This document shows, piece after piece, positions 33,454 through 45,956 of a DNA stretch of 64,000 nt (position 1 is its first letter; each line of letters opens with the position of its first letter). The notes beneath the pieces are model-generated. The model was not told the DNA's origin. It worked only from the letters and a program-made list of their open reading frames with translations, and searched no databases. Origin of the DNA: Triticum aestivum (Eukaryota > Streptophyta > Magnoliopsida > Poales > Poaceae); assembly GCF_018294505.1 (NCBI RefSeq), contig NC_057794.1:191751201-191815200 (forward strand). The letters run 5' to 3'. The translations under genes were made by a program, and so were the position numbers.

Positions 33454-36400
33454 ATGGCGCCGCCGCCACGCCGCCTCCTCCTCGTCCTCCTCGGGTTCCT
33501 TGCCGCTGCCTCTCTAGCTACCCTCGCCGCGGCTGTCTACGAAGACCAAGTCGGCCTCGCTGACTGGTACGTTTGCCTCGCGCCACTCCCGTAGCATAGA
33601 TCCGATCCGCTCCTCCCGCGCCTAGATCTGATTCGCCTAACACGACGCAGCGGACCTTCGACTTTATAGTTCGGATGCTGTTTCACTGTTATGGAGGAGT
33701 TACACGCCATGGCAATGTAGGGTTTTCGAGGCTTTTGGGCCTTTTGAGTGATTTCTTCTTTGTTATATCTGGAGCTACTTGTTCTAGCTACCAATTGAGT
33801 ACTATGCGCGTGACGATCATGCCGGCTGTTTCAGCCTCTGGTGTTGGCTGCGCTTCCTGCAGATCAGATCAGATTGCGTTCTGGAACTTACTGGTTTGAG
33901 GTTCTGTCGTTGCTTTTGCGGACAAATAGAAGTGTCAGACAGACCTCAGCCAAAAATTTCATTGTAGATGCACGGCTTTTTATGGACATGCAGTGTATTA
34001 ATCCAGTAGATGACTTTCTTTTAAGAACAATATATGGACCATGAAGTCTAGCCGGCGCTGTGTTGGTTTTATTTCAAAATTTCAGTAAACCACTGTGGAT
34101 TTCACTATCCAATCGTTCATTGCTTGGACATTGGACCTCTTAACGCCGCTTCTATTTCTCATTAGCACCATGCAGTCTCTGGGACTAACCCTATTTCACC
34201 ATTTGAAAAACTGATGTTCTTTGCAGGCATCAGAAGTACATAGGCAAAGTTAAGCAGGCAGTTTACCACACTCAGAAGAGTGGGAGGAGGCGTGTCGTGG
34301 TCTTGACAGAGGAAAATGTGATCGCCTCTCTTGATCTTCGTTCAGGAGATATATGTCAGTTCTTCTTGTCACTTAGTTTCTTAAGGTGGTCTGCCACTAT
34401 GCGCTACAATTATATGTGTCTTTAACATATGTCGATTTTGATGCAGTTTGGCGCCATGTCATTGAGAAGAACAACCCCATCGACCAGCTTAGTCTTTCAG
34501 CTGGAAAATGTGAGTCTACATTTTTGCTTTCATCTGGGACACCTTCTCTTAGAAGAACAACGTTGTTGATGTTGTCTATTTTCATGCATTTTATTCTTTT
34601 TCTATTCCTTGTTGATAGGAAACATATCCTTTGAGGCCAGTTTTGTTCTTCTAAAAGTTATATGTGTATTCCTAAGTATGTTTATTTTTATCTATACTCC
34701 AAACCTTTATTTGCATGTGCAGAATATCTTTCTTTAGCATCTCTGTTTCAGATGCCTGTTCGACTTTGGTACTCCCTCCGATCCTTTTTTCTCTGTGTAT
34801 AACTCCAATCCCGCATACCAAGGACAGCTACAATCTAAAAAATCTGGACAATTTTACCCTGGAGCGAGCGTGGTCTGCATGGTAGAAATCTTGCACAGTT
34901 ATAACAGCATCAGCCTTTGATTGGCTCTCCTCTCCTCGTTTCCCTCTCTGCATTTAATTTTGGCGCCCGCGTCCCTGCACGCATGATCTCTATTGGCTAA
35001 TCTCTGCACACATGCGAGCCTTTGCTCTTCTGGCGCAATTAGTGTGGCTGGAAATTAGTACGGCCGAAGCGGAGGGGTAGGGGCACACATGGAAACCAGC
35101 GGATAAAAAAGGGAACACGCAGACTATTTAGGGAAAAACGAGAAAAAGTTATGCGCAAACAAAATAGGAATGGAGGTAGTATCCTCTTGTGTTATTCACA
35201 TAACCCCAATATATACTTACATACCAGTAAGAACATGAATCAATGAGTATACTCGAGGTACCAATTAGCCAATAGGGATGCATATAGGTCCACTTACAAA
35301 TAAGAAGGTAGATCTATACAGAATATCACTCAGGTATCCTTGACTATTAATACTACAATAACTAAAGGTGAGCAGCATGATAGCTGCATGTCAGAGGTTC
35401 TAGTTCAACACATTGTTTTGTTGGCGTGGAGAAGACAACAGTGGAATGTTTACATCTATTGGTTACAAAATTTTCACAGAAGTGTTTAAGCCCAAGCAAT
35501 GCAGATTAAAAAGTTCACTCAGAGCAGTGCAGATTAAAAAGTTCACTCAGAGCTACTCGGGAATTTGTCATGGTTACTCACCGCGGAATGTCATGTGGTG
35601 GGCCTTGGAGAAACACAAAGTCCCAACAAAGTACATCACCCTCATCGAAATATTTTGAGAAGTGTTAGAAGTAATGGCAACACTGATGACTTTCCATTTA
35701 AAATAAGGACTGCACCAAGGGTCAACTTTGGGCCCTTATCTTTTTTGCTTTGGTGATGGATGAGGTCACAAGGGATATACAAGGAGATATCCCTGGTGTA
35801 TGCTCTTTGCGGATGATGTGGTGCTAGTCAACGATAGTCGGACGGGGGTTTATAGAAAGTTGGAGACAGACTTTAGAATTGAAAGGTTTTAGGCTCAGTA
35901 GAACTAAAACTGAGTACATGAGGTGTGGTTTTAGTACTACTACTAGGCACGAGGAGGAGGAAGAGGTATAGTTAGCCTTGATGGGCAGGTGGTACCTCAG
36001 AAGGACACATTTCCACACTTGGGGTCAATACTGCAGAAGGGTGGTGATATCAGTGAAGATGTGAATCATCGAATCAAAGCTGGATGGATGAAGTGGCACA
36101 AAGCTTCTGGCGTTCTCTGGATAAGAGAGTGCCACAAAAGCTAAAAGGCAGGTTCTATAGGAAGGCAATTCGACCTGTGATGTTGTATGGCGCTGAATGT
36201 TGGCCAACTAAAGGGCGACATGTCCAACAACTATGTGTAGCAGAGATGCGCATGTTGAGATGGATATGTTCACACAAGAAAGAATTGGGTCTGGAATGAT
36301 GATATACGTGATAGATGGCACTGATTGAAGAGAAGCTTGTCAAACATTATCTGAGATGGTTTGGGCATATTTAGTGCAGGCCTCCAGAAGCGTCAGTGCA

Positions 36401-39400
36401 TGGTGGGCGGGTAAGGTGTGCTGATAATGTCAAGAGAGGTTGGGGTAGACCAAACTTGTCATGGGAGGAATCCGTAAAGAGAGATCTGAAGGACTAGAAT
36501 ATCACCAAAGATGTAGCCATGGACAGGGGTGCGTGGAAGTTAGCTATCCACATGCCACAACCATGACTTGAAAGTTCTCTTATGGCTTTCAACTCAAGCC
36601 TACCCCAATTTGTTTGGGACTGAAAGGCTTTGTTGTTGTTGTCGTTGTACTCAACCTTTCAGTGAACATGAGGAGCTTAGTATTTTTTCTTTTGAAAAGC
36701 CAAATTGTGTTGGCCTTTTCCCTTGGTGGTGGTATTAAGAATACTTATGTCATGAAGTGTGATTGCCTGTGATTTTGTCACTTGAGTATCAGTCAACAAA
36801 GCAATTACTGTCCAAATTGTTTATGTGCTGCAATATGATTTTTGAACCATCTGTTTTTTGACATGTATTCAGATGTTGTTACTCTTTCTTCGGGAGGTAG
36901 TATATTGAGGGCATGGAATCTTCCTGATGGACAAATGATCTGGGAAACCAATATTCATACTTCCACATCATCAAAGTCGTTGCTGCATGTTTTGGTTTGT
37001 ATTAGCGATTTGTGGATAATAAGAGATCTTTTTCTTTGTATCACCTATTCAGAATTATCAATCTCATTTTTTATGTGCAGTCAAACAGTAAAGTGGTAAA
37101 GGATAATTTGGTTTTAGTTTTGGCTGGACAATGGATTTATGCTGTATCAAGCATTGATGGAGTCATTTCTTGGGGAAAGGAGTTCACACATGACGGGTAC
37201 GCATAACTATGCCCCTTTGTTACTTGTTCAGAACATCAGGAATACAGTAATAACTTGCACTTCAATGTCTGTGCAGCCTAGAAATCAAGCAGGTTGTTCA
37301 ATCACCTGATAATGATATTGTCTATGTTGTTGGGATTGCTGGTTCCTCAAAGCTTGCTGTTTATCAGTTGAATGCTAAAACTGGAGAGATAGTAAAGGAT
37401 GCCCAAGAGTCATTGCCTGATGGATTATGTGGTGAAATATTACTTGGTTCCAGTAATGTGTTGGTAGCACTGGATGAGACTAGGTCAGCTCTGTTTATTG
37501 TTGATTTCAAGGGTGAGAGCATCAGCTACAACAAGGTGCAGATTTCAGAGTTTGTTCAAGACTTTTCTGGGACGGTCAAACTTCTACCACTGATATCTAA
37601 TGGTATCATAGCTTTGCAATCGTCTTCTACTGTTTCTCTCCTGAAGCTTAAAGGTATGGATGGGTTGGAAGTAATCCATAGCTTTGACCAACCAGCCTCT
37701 GTGAGTGATGCTCTGACAATAACAGAAAAAGATGAGGCCTTTGCTGTTGTGCAACATGTGGGTTCTCAAATTGAATTTATTGTCAAAGTTACAAGTGATT
37801 TAACCAATGAGATTATTAGGGAGAAAGTTGATATAGATCAGCATAGAGGCAGTGTACAGAAGGTCTTCTTGAATAATTATGTTCGCACTGATAAATCTCA
37901 TGGTTTCCGGGCTCTGGTTGTAATGGAAGATCATTCCATCCTGTTAATTCAACAAGGTGCGGTTGTCTGGAGCAGAGAGGATGGACTTGCTTCAATTGTT
38001 GATGTAATGACTTCTGAATTGCCTGTTGAGAAGGATGGTGTCTCAGTTGCGGATGTGGAACACAATCTCTTTGAATGGCTTAAGGTAATCATGGCTAACT
38101 AATGTTTATCTCCATGTTTTGGATATTTCAATATGGACTACATACAGACTGAAATGAGTGAACAAACAAACTAATATGTGTGTACATACACCCGATTTAG
38201 CAAAAAGTTAGAACACCATTTAACAGTGATCGGATGGAGTATTTCAGAATGCCTGTTATTGAAACTTAGTAGATCTTCTGTCAATCCTGTAGAATTTATT
38301 GACATGCATTTATGTTTGCTGTACAGCTTTCTTAGCTAATGGTAGCACCGGTTAGGTAATACTCCCTCCGTTCCAAAATAGATGACTCAACTTTGTACTA
38401 ACTTTAGGACAAAGTTAGTACAAAGTTGAGTCATCTATTTTGGAACGGAGGGAGTAGTGTGTATTCATCCACAATTCTTTTTCTGTTCATTGTGTGTGTG
38501 CTACCACGACTTAGGCAACACTACAACCCGCAGCAAGGTTTTGACATTTTATCGCATGTGCTTCTCAAAATTCATGTATGGCACTTGACTCCTGATTCTT
38601 GTATAGGGACATGTGCTGAAACTCAAAGGAACTCTAATGCTTGCTAGTGTTGATGAACTTGCTGCAATCCAAGCATTGAGAGTCAGAAGCTCTGAGAAAA
38701 ATAAGATGACCAGAGACCATAATGGATTCCGCAAACTTCTTATTGTATTGACCAAGGCTGGCAAAGTGATAGCTCTGCATACTGGAGATGGCCGTATTAT
38801 CTGGTCAAATTTGTTGCCTTCCCTTCGTGCTTCTAAATTGGGCGAAATGCCTTCTGCCTTGAGGATATACCAATGGCAGGTACCCCATCACCGCGTTATG
38901 CGTGAGAACCCGACCATACTTGTTGTGGGAAGATCTGGAGCCAGCTCTGTTGCTCCTGGTGTCCTCTGTATTCTTGATTCATATTCCGGAGAGGAACTCA
39001 ACTCTCAGAGCTTTGACCATTCTGTTGCCCAAATTATCCCATTGACACTGAAGGATTCATCTGAACAGCGTCTTCATCTTATTGTTGATTCCAACTCCAA
39101 CGCTCACCTATATCCAAGATCTCCGGATGCCCTTAATTCATTTATTAATGAAATGTCAAATCAGTATTTCTATTCTGTAGATATTCAGAAAAATGCTATC
39201 AGAGGGTATTCATTACAGAAATCATGCGACTTCAATTCGGATGACACATACTGCTTTAGCACAAAGTTGTTATGGTCTATCATTTTCCCTTCTGATGCAG
39301 AAAGGATTTCTGTCTCAGAAGCACGAAAGATGAATGAGGTCCGTTTATTTCCTCTGCTTGCTTCAATTCATATTCGGTGGCCCAACATCTTTTATTACAA

Positions 39401-42400
39401 CATGTTATAACATAGTCTTTGCTTTCTTATGTCCTAAAGGTTGTTCATACTCAAGCAAAGATCATAGCAGATCAAGATGTGATGTATAAGTATTTATCAA
39501 AGAACTTAATTTTTGTTGCTACGGTGTCTCCTAAAGCTGCTGGTGAAATTGGATCCGCGGCACCTGAAGAAGCTTCACTCATGGCATATCTCATTGATGC
39601 TGTCAGCGGACGCATACTACACCGTGTGACCCATCATGGTGCACAAGGCCCTGTACATGCCGTGAGTATAACTTGGCTTTTTATTGTTGGCCCTAATCTC
39701 GTCAGTCAGAATTTGTGCATGAGACTGTTATACACTATTTCCATCTTTTCACAACATATTCGACATGCTTGAATTGCTACACATCTCAATTACACACGAC
39801 ATTTATATCTTAAGGCACGAAGATATGCTATCTGGAGTATCTTGCGCATGTCTATATATGTTATTTTAAACCACTCTTCTTTACTAATTGTTAACATGCT
39901 TATTTCTTTTTGCGTTATCAAGGTTGTCAGCGAGAACTGGGTTGTCTATCATTATTTCAACCTCCGAGCTCACAGATTTGAAATTGCAGTGATTGAGATA
40001 TATGATCAATCTAGGGCGGTATGGCTTGTGCACATTGTTATAATATAAGCTCATTTAGCATATTTTTTGGTGTCGGTTGTATTAACTTCACTAAGTGTTC
40101 ACACAGGACAACAAAGATGTATTGAAGCTCATACTTGGGAAGCACAATTTGTCTGCACCCATGACTTCTTATTCCCGACCAGAGGTTATGGTGAAATCCC
40201 AGTCATACTTTTTTACTCATTCGGTGAAGGCAATGGCAGTTACACAAACAGCCAAGGGTATCACTTCCAAGCAGCTTCTCATTGGCACGATTGGTGATCA
40301 GGTCTGTTGTCTTGATTTTCATTTTCATTGCTATTTACCTGGACAAGTCATTGCACATTTTTTGCCCTTTTTGGATGTGGACATGGTTTGTATGGCACCT
40401 CATATATATCCTTCCTACCTTATGGGAAATTGAGGGACCTCCTATCAGCTGGTCTTCTTACCATCATTTAGAATCTAAATGTTTCCATTCTGGATAGTTG
40501 GTGCAAATGATGTTTCTAATTTGATCTCTTATCCAATACAAACAAAAACATGCAGTGCTTTGTCCCTAAAAAACATGCAGTGCTCAGTTGATCAATTTTT
40601 ACTTTTGGATAGTTGCAAAAAAATCATTTCCTCTTTTGTTTTGGAACCTCAAATGTATGATTTTACATGTTGTGTCTCCTTTCTGTTTTTGTTGAAATCC
40701 CATGTCCACATTTATCCACTGGCAGTGCTGTCAGAATGATGTGTTATGCATGATGGTGGTTCACCCTGGGTGCTGTTTGCACGTTCACCTTCGGTACTGC
40801 TCATGTGTATTTTACGCGCGCATGGCCGTTGATTAGCTTGAAAAGCATGGAAACTTAGCTTTGTTACCTCTGTCCCAAATGACTTGTCTTAGATTTGTGT
40901 AGATACGGATGTCTCTAACACTAAAACGTGTCTGGATACATCCGTATCTAGATCAAGACAAGTAATTCGGGACGGAGGTAGTATTAGTCTAAAAATCACG
41001 GATACGGGGACACGGACACGGCGACACGCATAAGGGGACACGGGATACGGCATTTTCCAGAAACAACCCATCGGGGACACGGCAAGTATATATAAAAATA
41101 AATATAAATATGCCATGTAATATAGAGTTAAAGACAGGAAAATGTGAGAGAAATACTGCCCCATTTGTTGTCTGTTGCCTCCTATGACAATTCAGTGCTT
41201 GATTGGTCATCCAGACCAGGTCCATGTCATTGCAACTTGCAAAACACATCAAAACAGTATCTAGTATTAGTATCAGTCTATTAGAGACATAAATCATAAT
41301 AATTTGAAGTGGTACTTGACAAACAGTAAAGAAGTTTGCTTACCCAATCTGCAGTGCTATCCAATAGCATTTAGGTTCTCAAACTCCCAACATGAAGCAA
41401 TATTACAAATACAACCCAAAGAACCAGACCATGACAAATTGACAACATCAATAGTCCACTAAAACTAGCATAACAGATAGGAGCTTACAAGGCTCAGGTG
41501 GCCACATAGCAAACAGTTCAAATGGCCTTAGTCTAACAATTCAGGAGTGCATTACATAAATGGTAGAAACATAAAATGAATAAGCTCCTAGGCTGATGGC
41601 TGAAGCTTGATGGATAAAGAGACTCAAGTGAGAGAAGCTATTATCTCCTCCTCCAAAGCTGGTTCATCAAGTGACAGATCTGCACCTTCAAGCATACCCA
41701 CACCACCAAAACTCTCAACTCCATCTCCCCTAATGTCCCACATTCTGCTCGGCCCAGTTTGATATGCTTGAGAATTCCTTGAAAGCAAGCGATGGTTGTT
41801 GTGTGTGAACACCAAATCAGAAGCTCGAGCAGGAGTAAGCTTGTTTCTTGCAGCACTATGGATGAAGCCATAGGTACTCCAGTTCCTCTCGCAACAAGAG
41901 GAAGAAGCCGGCTGCCCAAGTATCTTCAAGGCTAATTTTTTTAACAGCCTTGTGCTTACTCCATGAGTGCCCCACCATTGCTTAGGTTCAAAGTCAGCTC
42001 TATCTTCAATAGAATCAGGATTTTCAAAGGAATTCATGAAAAGAGCAAAATCAGCAAATTCTTTCTTGACAGTTTTGAAATCTTCTTGATCTGGATAGAA
42101 CTTCCGAAAGCATTTGTTTCTCATTTCAGTAACTTCACTATCATCATTGGGGCAGATGCGGCCAGGAACTTCATTAATCCAACTTGGACTATAGTACCTG
42201 TGATATGAAGTTATGAACTAAGTAAAATCGGCAAGCACTTGAACATTAAGAACTTGAAATGACAAACAACATGCATGTGGTAGTTTGCTACTTCGGTGGC
42301 AATTGCCTTTAGAAACGTCAATAAATGAGCGAGCAATATATGCAACAAACAGGACCAAAAGACAAACAGAATTAGGCAGCTACTACTATTTTACCTCTCC

Positions 42401-45017
42401 CTCAGTGGCAATTGCCTTTAGAAACATTGGACCACCTTCTGTCACAGCCATGAAGTTTAGAATTGGTCGCCTTTGAGGATCAGACCACCCATCAGTCACA
42501 ATAGTGACTCCTTTGTAAGGCCGTGTAGACTTGATGGGTTCTAGGCTCCTTTGAACGTGCTTCTTCTCTTGGTCAAGAAGGGTTGTCCTCAATGAATTGT
42601 ATCCAGGAGGCACATACCCACCCAAGCTAGTGTTCGCAAGAAAACTGATGGCTGCCTGAAAGTTAGGATTCCTTGCAAGATTGAATGGAAGCCCTGCAAC
42701 ATGGAACAACAAACAAAGTTGAAAATTTACCATGCTTAAATAAAAAGAACAGATTGTGATGCAGTGAACAACAAGCAAAATTCCACACCTGCAGTGTAAA
42801 ACATCCTAGCAATATGAGCATCAGCTTGTTGTCGAACCTCAGCATTAAAACTATCTCCAATAGCTGTTTGCTTTCTCTTTCTTGATGGACCAGAATCCAC
42901 ATAGGGAGGCAAAGGAAGTGTGTGCCTAGTTATACCATGTTCAATGAGTTGATTTGCTGCCCTATCCTCCTTGCAAAGCTGTTCAAATGCAGGGTGTGTA
43001 ATTTTATCACAAGTTGCTACATCCTTCTTTTTAATCTGAAGCAGATGAGCCTTCACTCTTGAATAGGCGTGTCACCGTGTCCAGCCGATTCAGCACGGGG
43101 ATTCGGCAAGTTTGGCCGTGTCCGTGCTTTTTAGGTATTATTAGTTTGTTTACATGGGTTGGAGAGATTGTTTCTTTGTGGTCAAGTCATCCCTAGGAAG
43201 CTGTATCACATCATTTAATCAATGAAAGACGGATTGAACAAAGCTACCATACTTCTCTTCTGTGACCAGTTGCCTTTCTCGCACATGTTTATCTTTCATT
43301 GTGAAATAGATTAACAACACCACGTGACTGCACTAATAAGATTTTGTACCAACATAGCCCCAGGAAATGTATGCACCTTAACTCAAGCCTGTCAAGTTCG
43401 ATAGCATCTGCTTATACAATACATGTTTGAAATGAACACATTTCGTCTTTTTAAACAAGATATTTGGCTATTTAATATGAAGTCAGTCGCAGATGCTTGA
43501 ATTAGATTCTTATGAAACATATTACATATTGCAGGTTTTGGCACTTGACAAGCGCTTTCTTGACCCACGCCGTTCATTGAATCCTACACAACAAGAGAAA
43601 GAAGAGGGTATTATACCGTTAACAGATTCTTTGCCTATTATTCCACAGGTATTTCTATTGTCATGATGCTCTAAAGTTTTACCTTCACATATATTCTTGT
43701 GATAATTATATCAATGCACTGCATCTGTGTTCTTATAGTTGTATCACTGTTACAATATAAAAGCACTAATTGGTGTTATCATCTTGTCATGATGAAGTTG
43801 TGCAATGGTATTGCTTTATAGATTATAATTTTCGCTTAGTGTGGTTGCATATATTATGCTTCGGTTACAGGTTTAGGACATTGGCTTGTTTCTATTTGGG
43901 TTTGGTTAAGTAGTTGGTTCGATCCACTGTTGCTAAGATGTAACCTTCCCCTTCTGTTAAATAGGGGCATTCATATCTTTTTATTTGTGTAGAACTGTTA
44001 AACTCCAAATAATGGTTAAAGAAATATCAAGATACAAGATTATACTCTTTTTTCATGAGCTATGATGGGCCGGTCTCCCATCTATTTACTATAACAAGTG
44101 TCTACTGAAGTTCCAATCTTCAGTTTAAGTTTCAGAAACTTCAATAAAACATGTATCCTCTGCTGCTGAATCAGTTAATCATTATTGTGTATGATAAAAC
44201 TAACATGACTTCTTTTATTGGGACATAGGTAACAATTTTTTTTTTGAAATTTGGACATAGGTAACTTTGGTTGCATGGTTAAATATGATTCTTCCTAAAA
44301 GTAAAGAAGACATTGATGATTTCAGAACCCAGTTCGTTTATTACTAACTTGTGCAGAACAAAGCTAGTTTATAAAGTCTATGAACGTAGTTTTCTCATTA
44401 ACTTTTGGTTATTACTAACATTGCTTAAAAATTACTTGGACAACTCGCTTAAAGTGTGTAAAGGGGTCCTTTGAATATCTCTTTCCAGCTTCATTTAACT
44501 ACCAATCTCTTGCACACACTTCCTTGCCTCATGTCTTGTGCTTGATATAGTGGTGTATGTCATAATATTTTGGTCACATGTTGGCATGCTTGTTTTGTCA
44601 AAGGTCCACTATTTTCAATACCTTGTGCTTAATTTGATGTTCTATGTTGGGCTAATTGGTCATTATCCATTCTGCTTATATATTTATGCTTAATATGATG
44701 CTGTATATTGAGCTATTTGGTCATTATACATCCTGCTTATGTGATTTTTCCTGCAGTCCTATGTGACGCACTCTCTTCAAGTGGAAGCACTGCGAGGAAT
44801 TGTTTCTATTCCGGCAAAGTTGGAGTCCACTACTCTTGTTTTCACTTATGGTGTGGATCTCTTCTACACTCGGCTTGCACCATCAAGAACCTATGATTCA
44901 CTCACGGATGAATTCAGTTATGCTCTTCTTCTAATTACTATTGTCGCATTGGTTGCTGCTCTTTTCGTTACTTGGATTTGGTCTGAGAAAAAGGAATTAA
45001 GAGACAAGTGGAGGTAA
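33454..45017 (+). CDS. EMC1: ER membrane protein complex subunit 1 (12 exons, 989 aa)
   Basis: Exons: 33454-33566, 34227-34354, 34447-34509, 36873-36994, 37081-37196, 37277-38084, 38607-39338, 39440-39661, 39923-40018, 40107-40301, 43535-43648, 44757-45017. All junctions are GT-AG and the phases join into 989 codons with no stop, close to the usual plant length. Residues 1-27 are a signal peptide. The lumenal part is the PQQ-like beta-propeller ([38 protein letters not shown]), followed by the conserved C-terminal EMC1 domain ([27 protein letters not shown]). One membrane helix spans about 956-978, with a short basic tail ending [12 protein letters not shown]1 is a core subunit of the EMC, which inserts and stabilises multi-pass and tail-anchored membrane proteins in the ER. 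The gene is intact although introns 3, 6 and 10 hold transposons. The first ATG is used because it opens the signal peptide. Identification is from family knowledge, not a search. Confidence 0.95.
34772..35179. mobile_element. Mariner/Stowaway-type element in EMC1 intron 3 (408 bp)
   Basis: It begins CTCCCTCCGATCC and ends GGAATGGAGGTAG, flanked by TA on both sides (34770-34771 and 35180-35181). The imperfect terminal inverted repeat and TA duplication are those of Stowaway/Mariner elements, though it is longer than a standard Stowaway MITE. No transposase frame is visible. Confidence 0.65.
35501..35553. repeat. 28-bp tandem duplication in EMC1 intron 3
   Basis: GCAGATTAAAAAGTTCACTC plus AGAGCAGT is followed at once by 25 bases of the same sequence (35501-35528 and 35529-35553). 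It sits just before the LINE fragment. Confidence 0.9.
35580..36649 (+). mobile_element. Decayed, 5'-truncated LINE in EMC1 intron 3
   Basis: Same strand as EMC1. Remnants of a non-LTR reverse transcriptase read [19 protein letters not shown], then [12 protein letters not shown] (the FADD catalytic box) and [20 protein letters not shown]. Stops and frame changes occur between them. The 3' end closes with CCCCAATTTGTTTGGGAC and a (TTG)n-like tail at 36630-36649, the known tail of this grass LINE type. The 5' half is missing. It lies 223 bp before exon 4. Confidence 0.85.
38362..38454. mobile_element. Stowaway MITE in EMC1 intron 6 (93 bp)
   Basis: A near-perfect palindrome starts CTCCCTCCGTTCCAAAATAG and ends with its complement CTATTTTGGAACGGAGGGAG. 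TA flanks both sides (38360-38361 and 38455-38456). The stem covers almost the whole element. Confidence 0.92.
40302..40864. other. EMC1 intron 10, proximal part without transposon
   Basis: Ordinary T-rich intron sequence. It contains one 16-bp direct repeat (AAAAACATGCAGTGCT at 40544-40559 and 40569-40584) around a 9-base filler. No frame of interest. Confidence 0.6.
40867..40981. mobile_element. Stowaway MITE in EMC1 intron 10 (115 bp)
   Basis: It begins CCTCTGTCCCAAATGACTTG and ends CAAGTAATTCGGGACGGAGG plus TAG, flanked by TA (40865-40866 and 40982-40983). The internal inverted repeat GATACGGATGT/ACATCCGTATC is typical of Triticeae Stowaway families. Its right edge touches the hAT target duplication. 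Confidence 0.85.
40989..43134 (-). mobile_element. hAT transposon derivative in EMC1 intron 10 (2146 bp)
   Basis: Terminal inverted repeats are CTAAAAATCACGGATACGG at the left and, read on the other strand, CTAAAAAGCACGGACACGG at the right (17 of 19 identical). The flanking 8 bp are GTATTAGT (40981-40988) and GTATTATT (43135-43142), a 7 of 8 match and the size expected of a hAT duplication. The subterminal regions are rich in GGGACACGG-like repeats. It carries transposase remnants on the - strand, antisense to EMC1. The transposase is incomplete, so this copy is non-autonomous. Confidence 0.85.
41624..43069 (-). pseudogene. hAT transposase remnant (BED end, DUF659, dimerisation domain); catalytic core deleted
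   Basis: Three exon-like blocks read on the - strand. 43069-42789 holds the end of a BED-type zinc finger (YSRVKAHLL) and linker, starting directly at the terminal repeat, so the N-terminus is missing. 42693-42395 holds the DUF659 motif ([19 protein letters not shown]). 42197-41624 holds the C-terminal dimerisation domain ([20 protein letters not shown]). The large middle part of a hAT transposase, between the DUF659 block and the [12 protein letters not shown] block, is absent. The second and third blocks do not join in frame, so an exon was probably lost. A 20-bp piece of the DUF659 exon (TGGCAATTGCCTTTAGAAAC) is present twice, at 42297-42316 and 42406-42425. Not functional. Confidence 0.82.
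44221..44265. repeat. 13-bp duplication with T-rich filler in EMC1 intron 11
   Basis: GGACATAGGTAAC at 44221-44233 and 44253-44265 flanks 19 bp (AA, a T run, then GAAATTT). It resembles a target duplication around a nearly fully truncated retroposon tail on the - strand. Confidence 0.7.
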
Positions 45018-45613
45018 TTGAGGCCTCAATGTTGTGATGCAAATGAAATTTCCGGCCCTAGTCGACATCCTTATCTTTGACTTTGTTAGTGCTAGGGTTC
45101 GTTTCACTTTTGACTAGGCTATTATTTTTGTAACATTTGAAAGTGAAACCTGTTTCCTGGGATGACACTGCATAAGGTACTTGTGCAATTAGAAATCCTG
45201 GACATGACATCACAGAACTGGCAGATCACGCAGGACTCCTAATACGTTGTAAAATGTACCACAGCGACCAAACTTTCCACCAGAATGTTAGCAGTGCTTT
45301 GTAACTTATTGAAGTTCTCATGTTCAACTTGCACCTTTTTCTGAGTATAAATAACATTTCTCTCCTCCAATCTTGACATTATTTCTGTCGTTGATATGTG
45401 ATTCTCACGATTATGGTTTCTTTTGGGGAAAGAAACCTGTCACTCAGAAGGTGATGTAGCAATTGATCAATCTGTCGCTGTTTCTTGACATGACACTTTT
45501 TCTTAAGATTTACGCCCATACGCATGTATTACGTGCAGTTACCAGCTGCCCTATCTACCGCACCGTTCGATGCGCTTAATCAAGACCATCAGTTCGTACC
45601 CCCACTTCGCAGC
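45018..45613 (+). other. EMC1 3' UTR and downstream flank
   Basis: The 3' UTR probably ends near 45350, where ATAAATAAC-type sequence could serve as a poly(A) signal. Beyond that the sequence is unique-looking and non-coding as far as I can see. No terminator or further gene is visible. Confidence 0.45.
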
Positions 45614-45656
45614 ACACCAGCTGACTTTTTTTTTTGAGAAAAACACCAGCTGACTT
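45614..45656. repeat. 14-bp duplication with T-rich filler downstream of EMC1
   Basis: ACACCAGCTGACTT at 45614-45627 and 45643-45656 flanks 15 bp made of eight T then GAGAAAA. The structure matches the scar at 44221-44265. Confidence 0.75.
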
Positions 45657-45734
45657 GCAGCATCTTTTGCAACAGACACATCGCTCCACAGTAGACGTCA
45701 CCCTGTGGTCGTCGATGTTACTGCAACGGAACAC

Positions 45735-45900
45735 CGCCGGTAGTCATCGATGCTGTGATGGAGCATGGTTTGGCCGGCTGGTGCTGTGGTGAAGCTGCAA
45801 TGGAACATTGCTGGTGGTCATCGATGCTGTGATGGAGCATGGCTTGGCCGCCCGGTGCCGTGGAGCTGCAATGGAACATCGCCAAGGTCGTCGCTGCTGC
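45735..45900. repeat. Two degenerate tandem units of about 75 bp
   Basis: TCATCGATGCTGTGATGGAG begins two successive units (about 45738 and 45817). Each continues with CATGG(T/C)TTGGCCG and GAGCTGCAATGGAACAT-like sequence. A third partial GCTGCAATGGA follows. It is non-coding on inspection. Confidence 0.65.
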
Positions 45901-45956
45901 AATGGAGCCGCTAGGCCGTCAACAATGTCACGAGTGCTACATAGTAGCAGTGGTGA

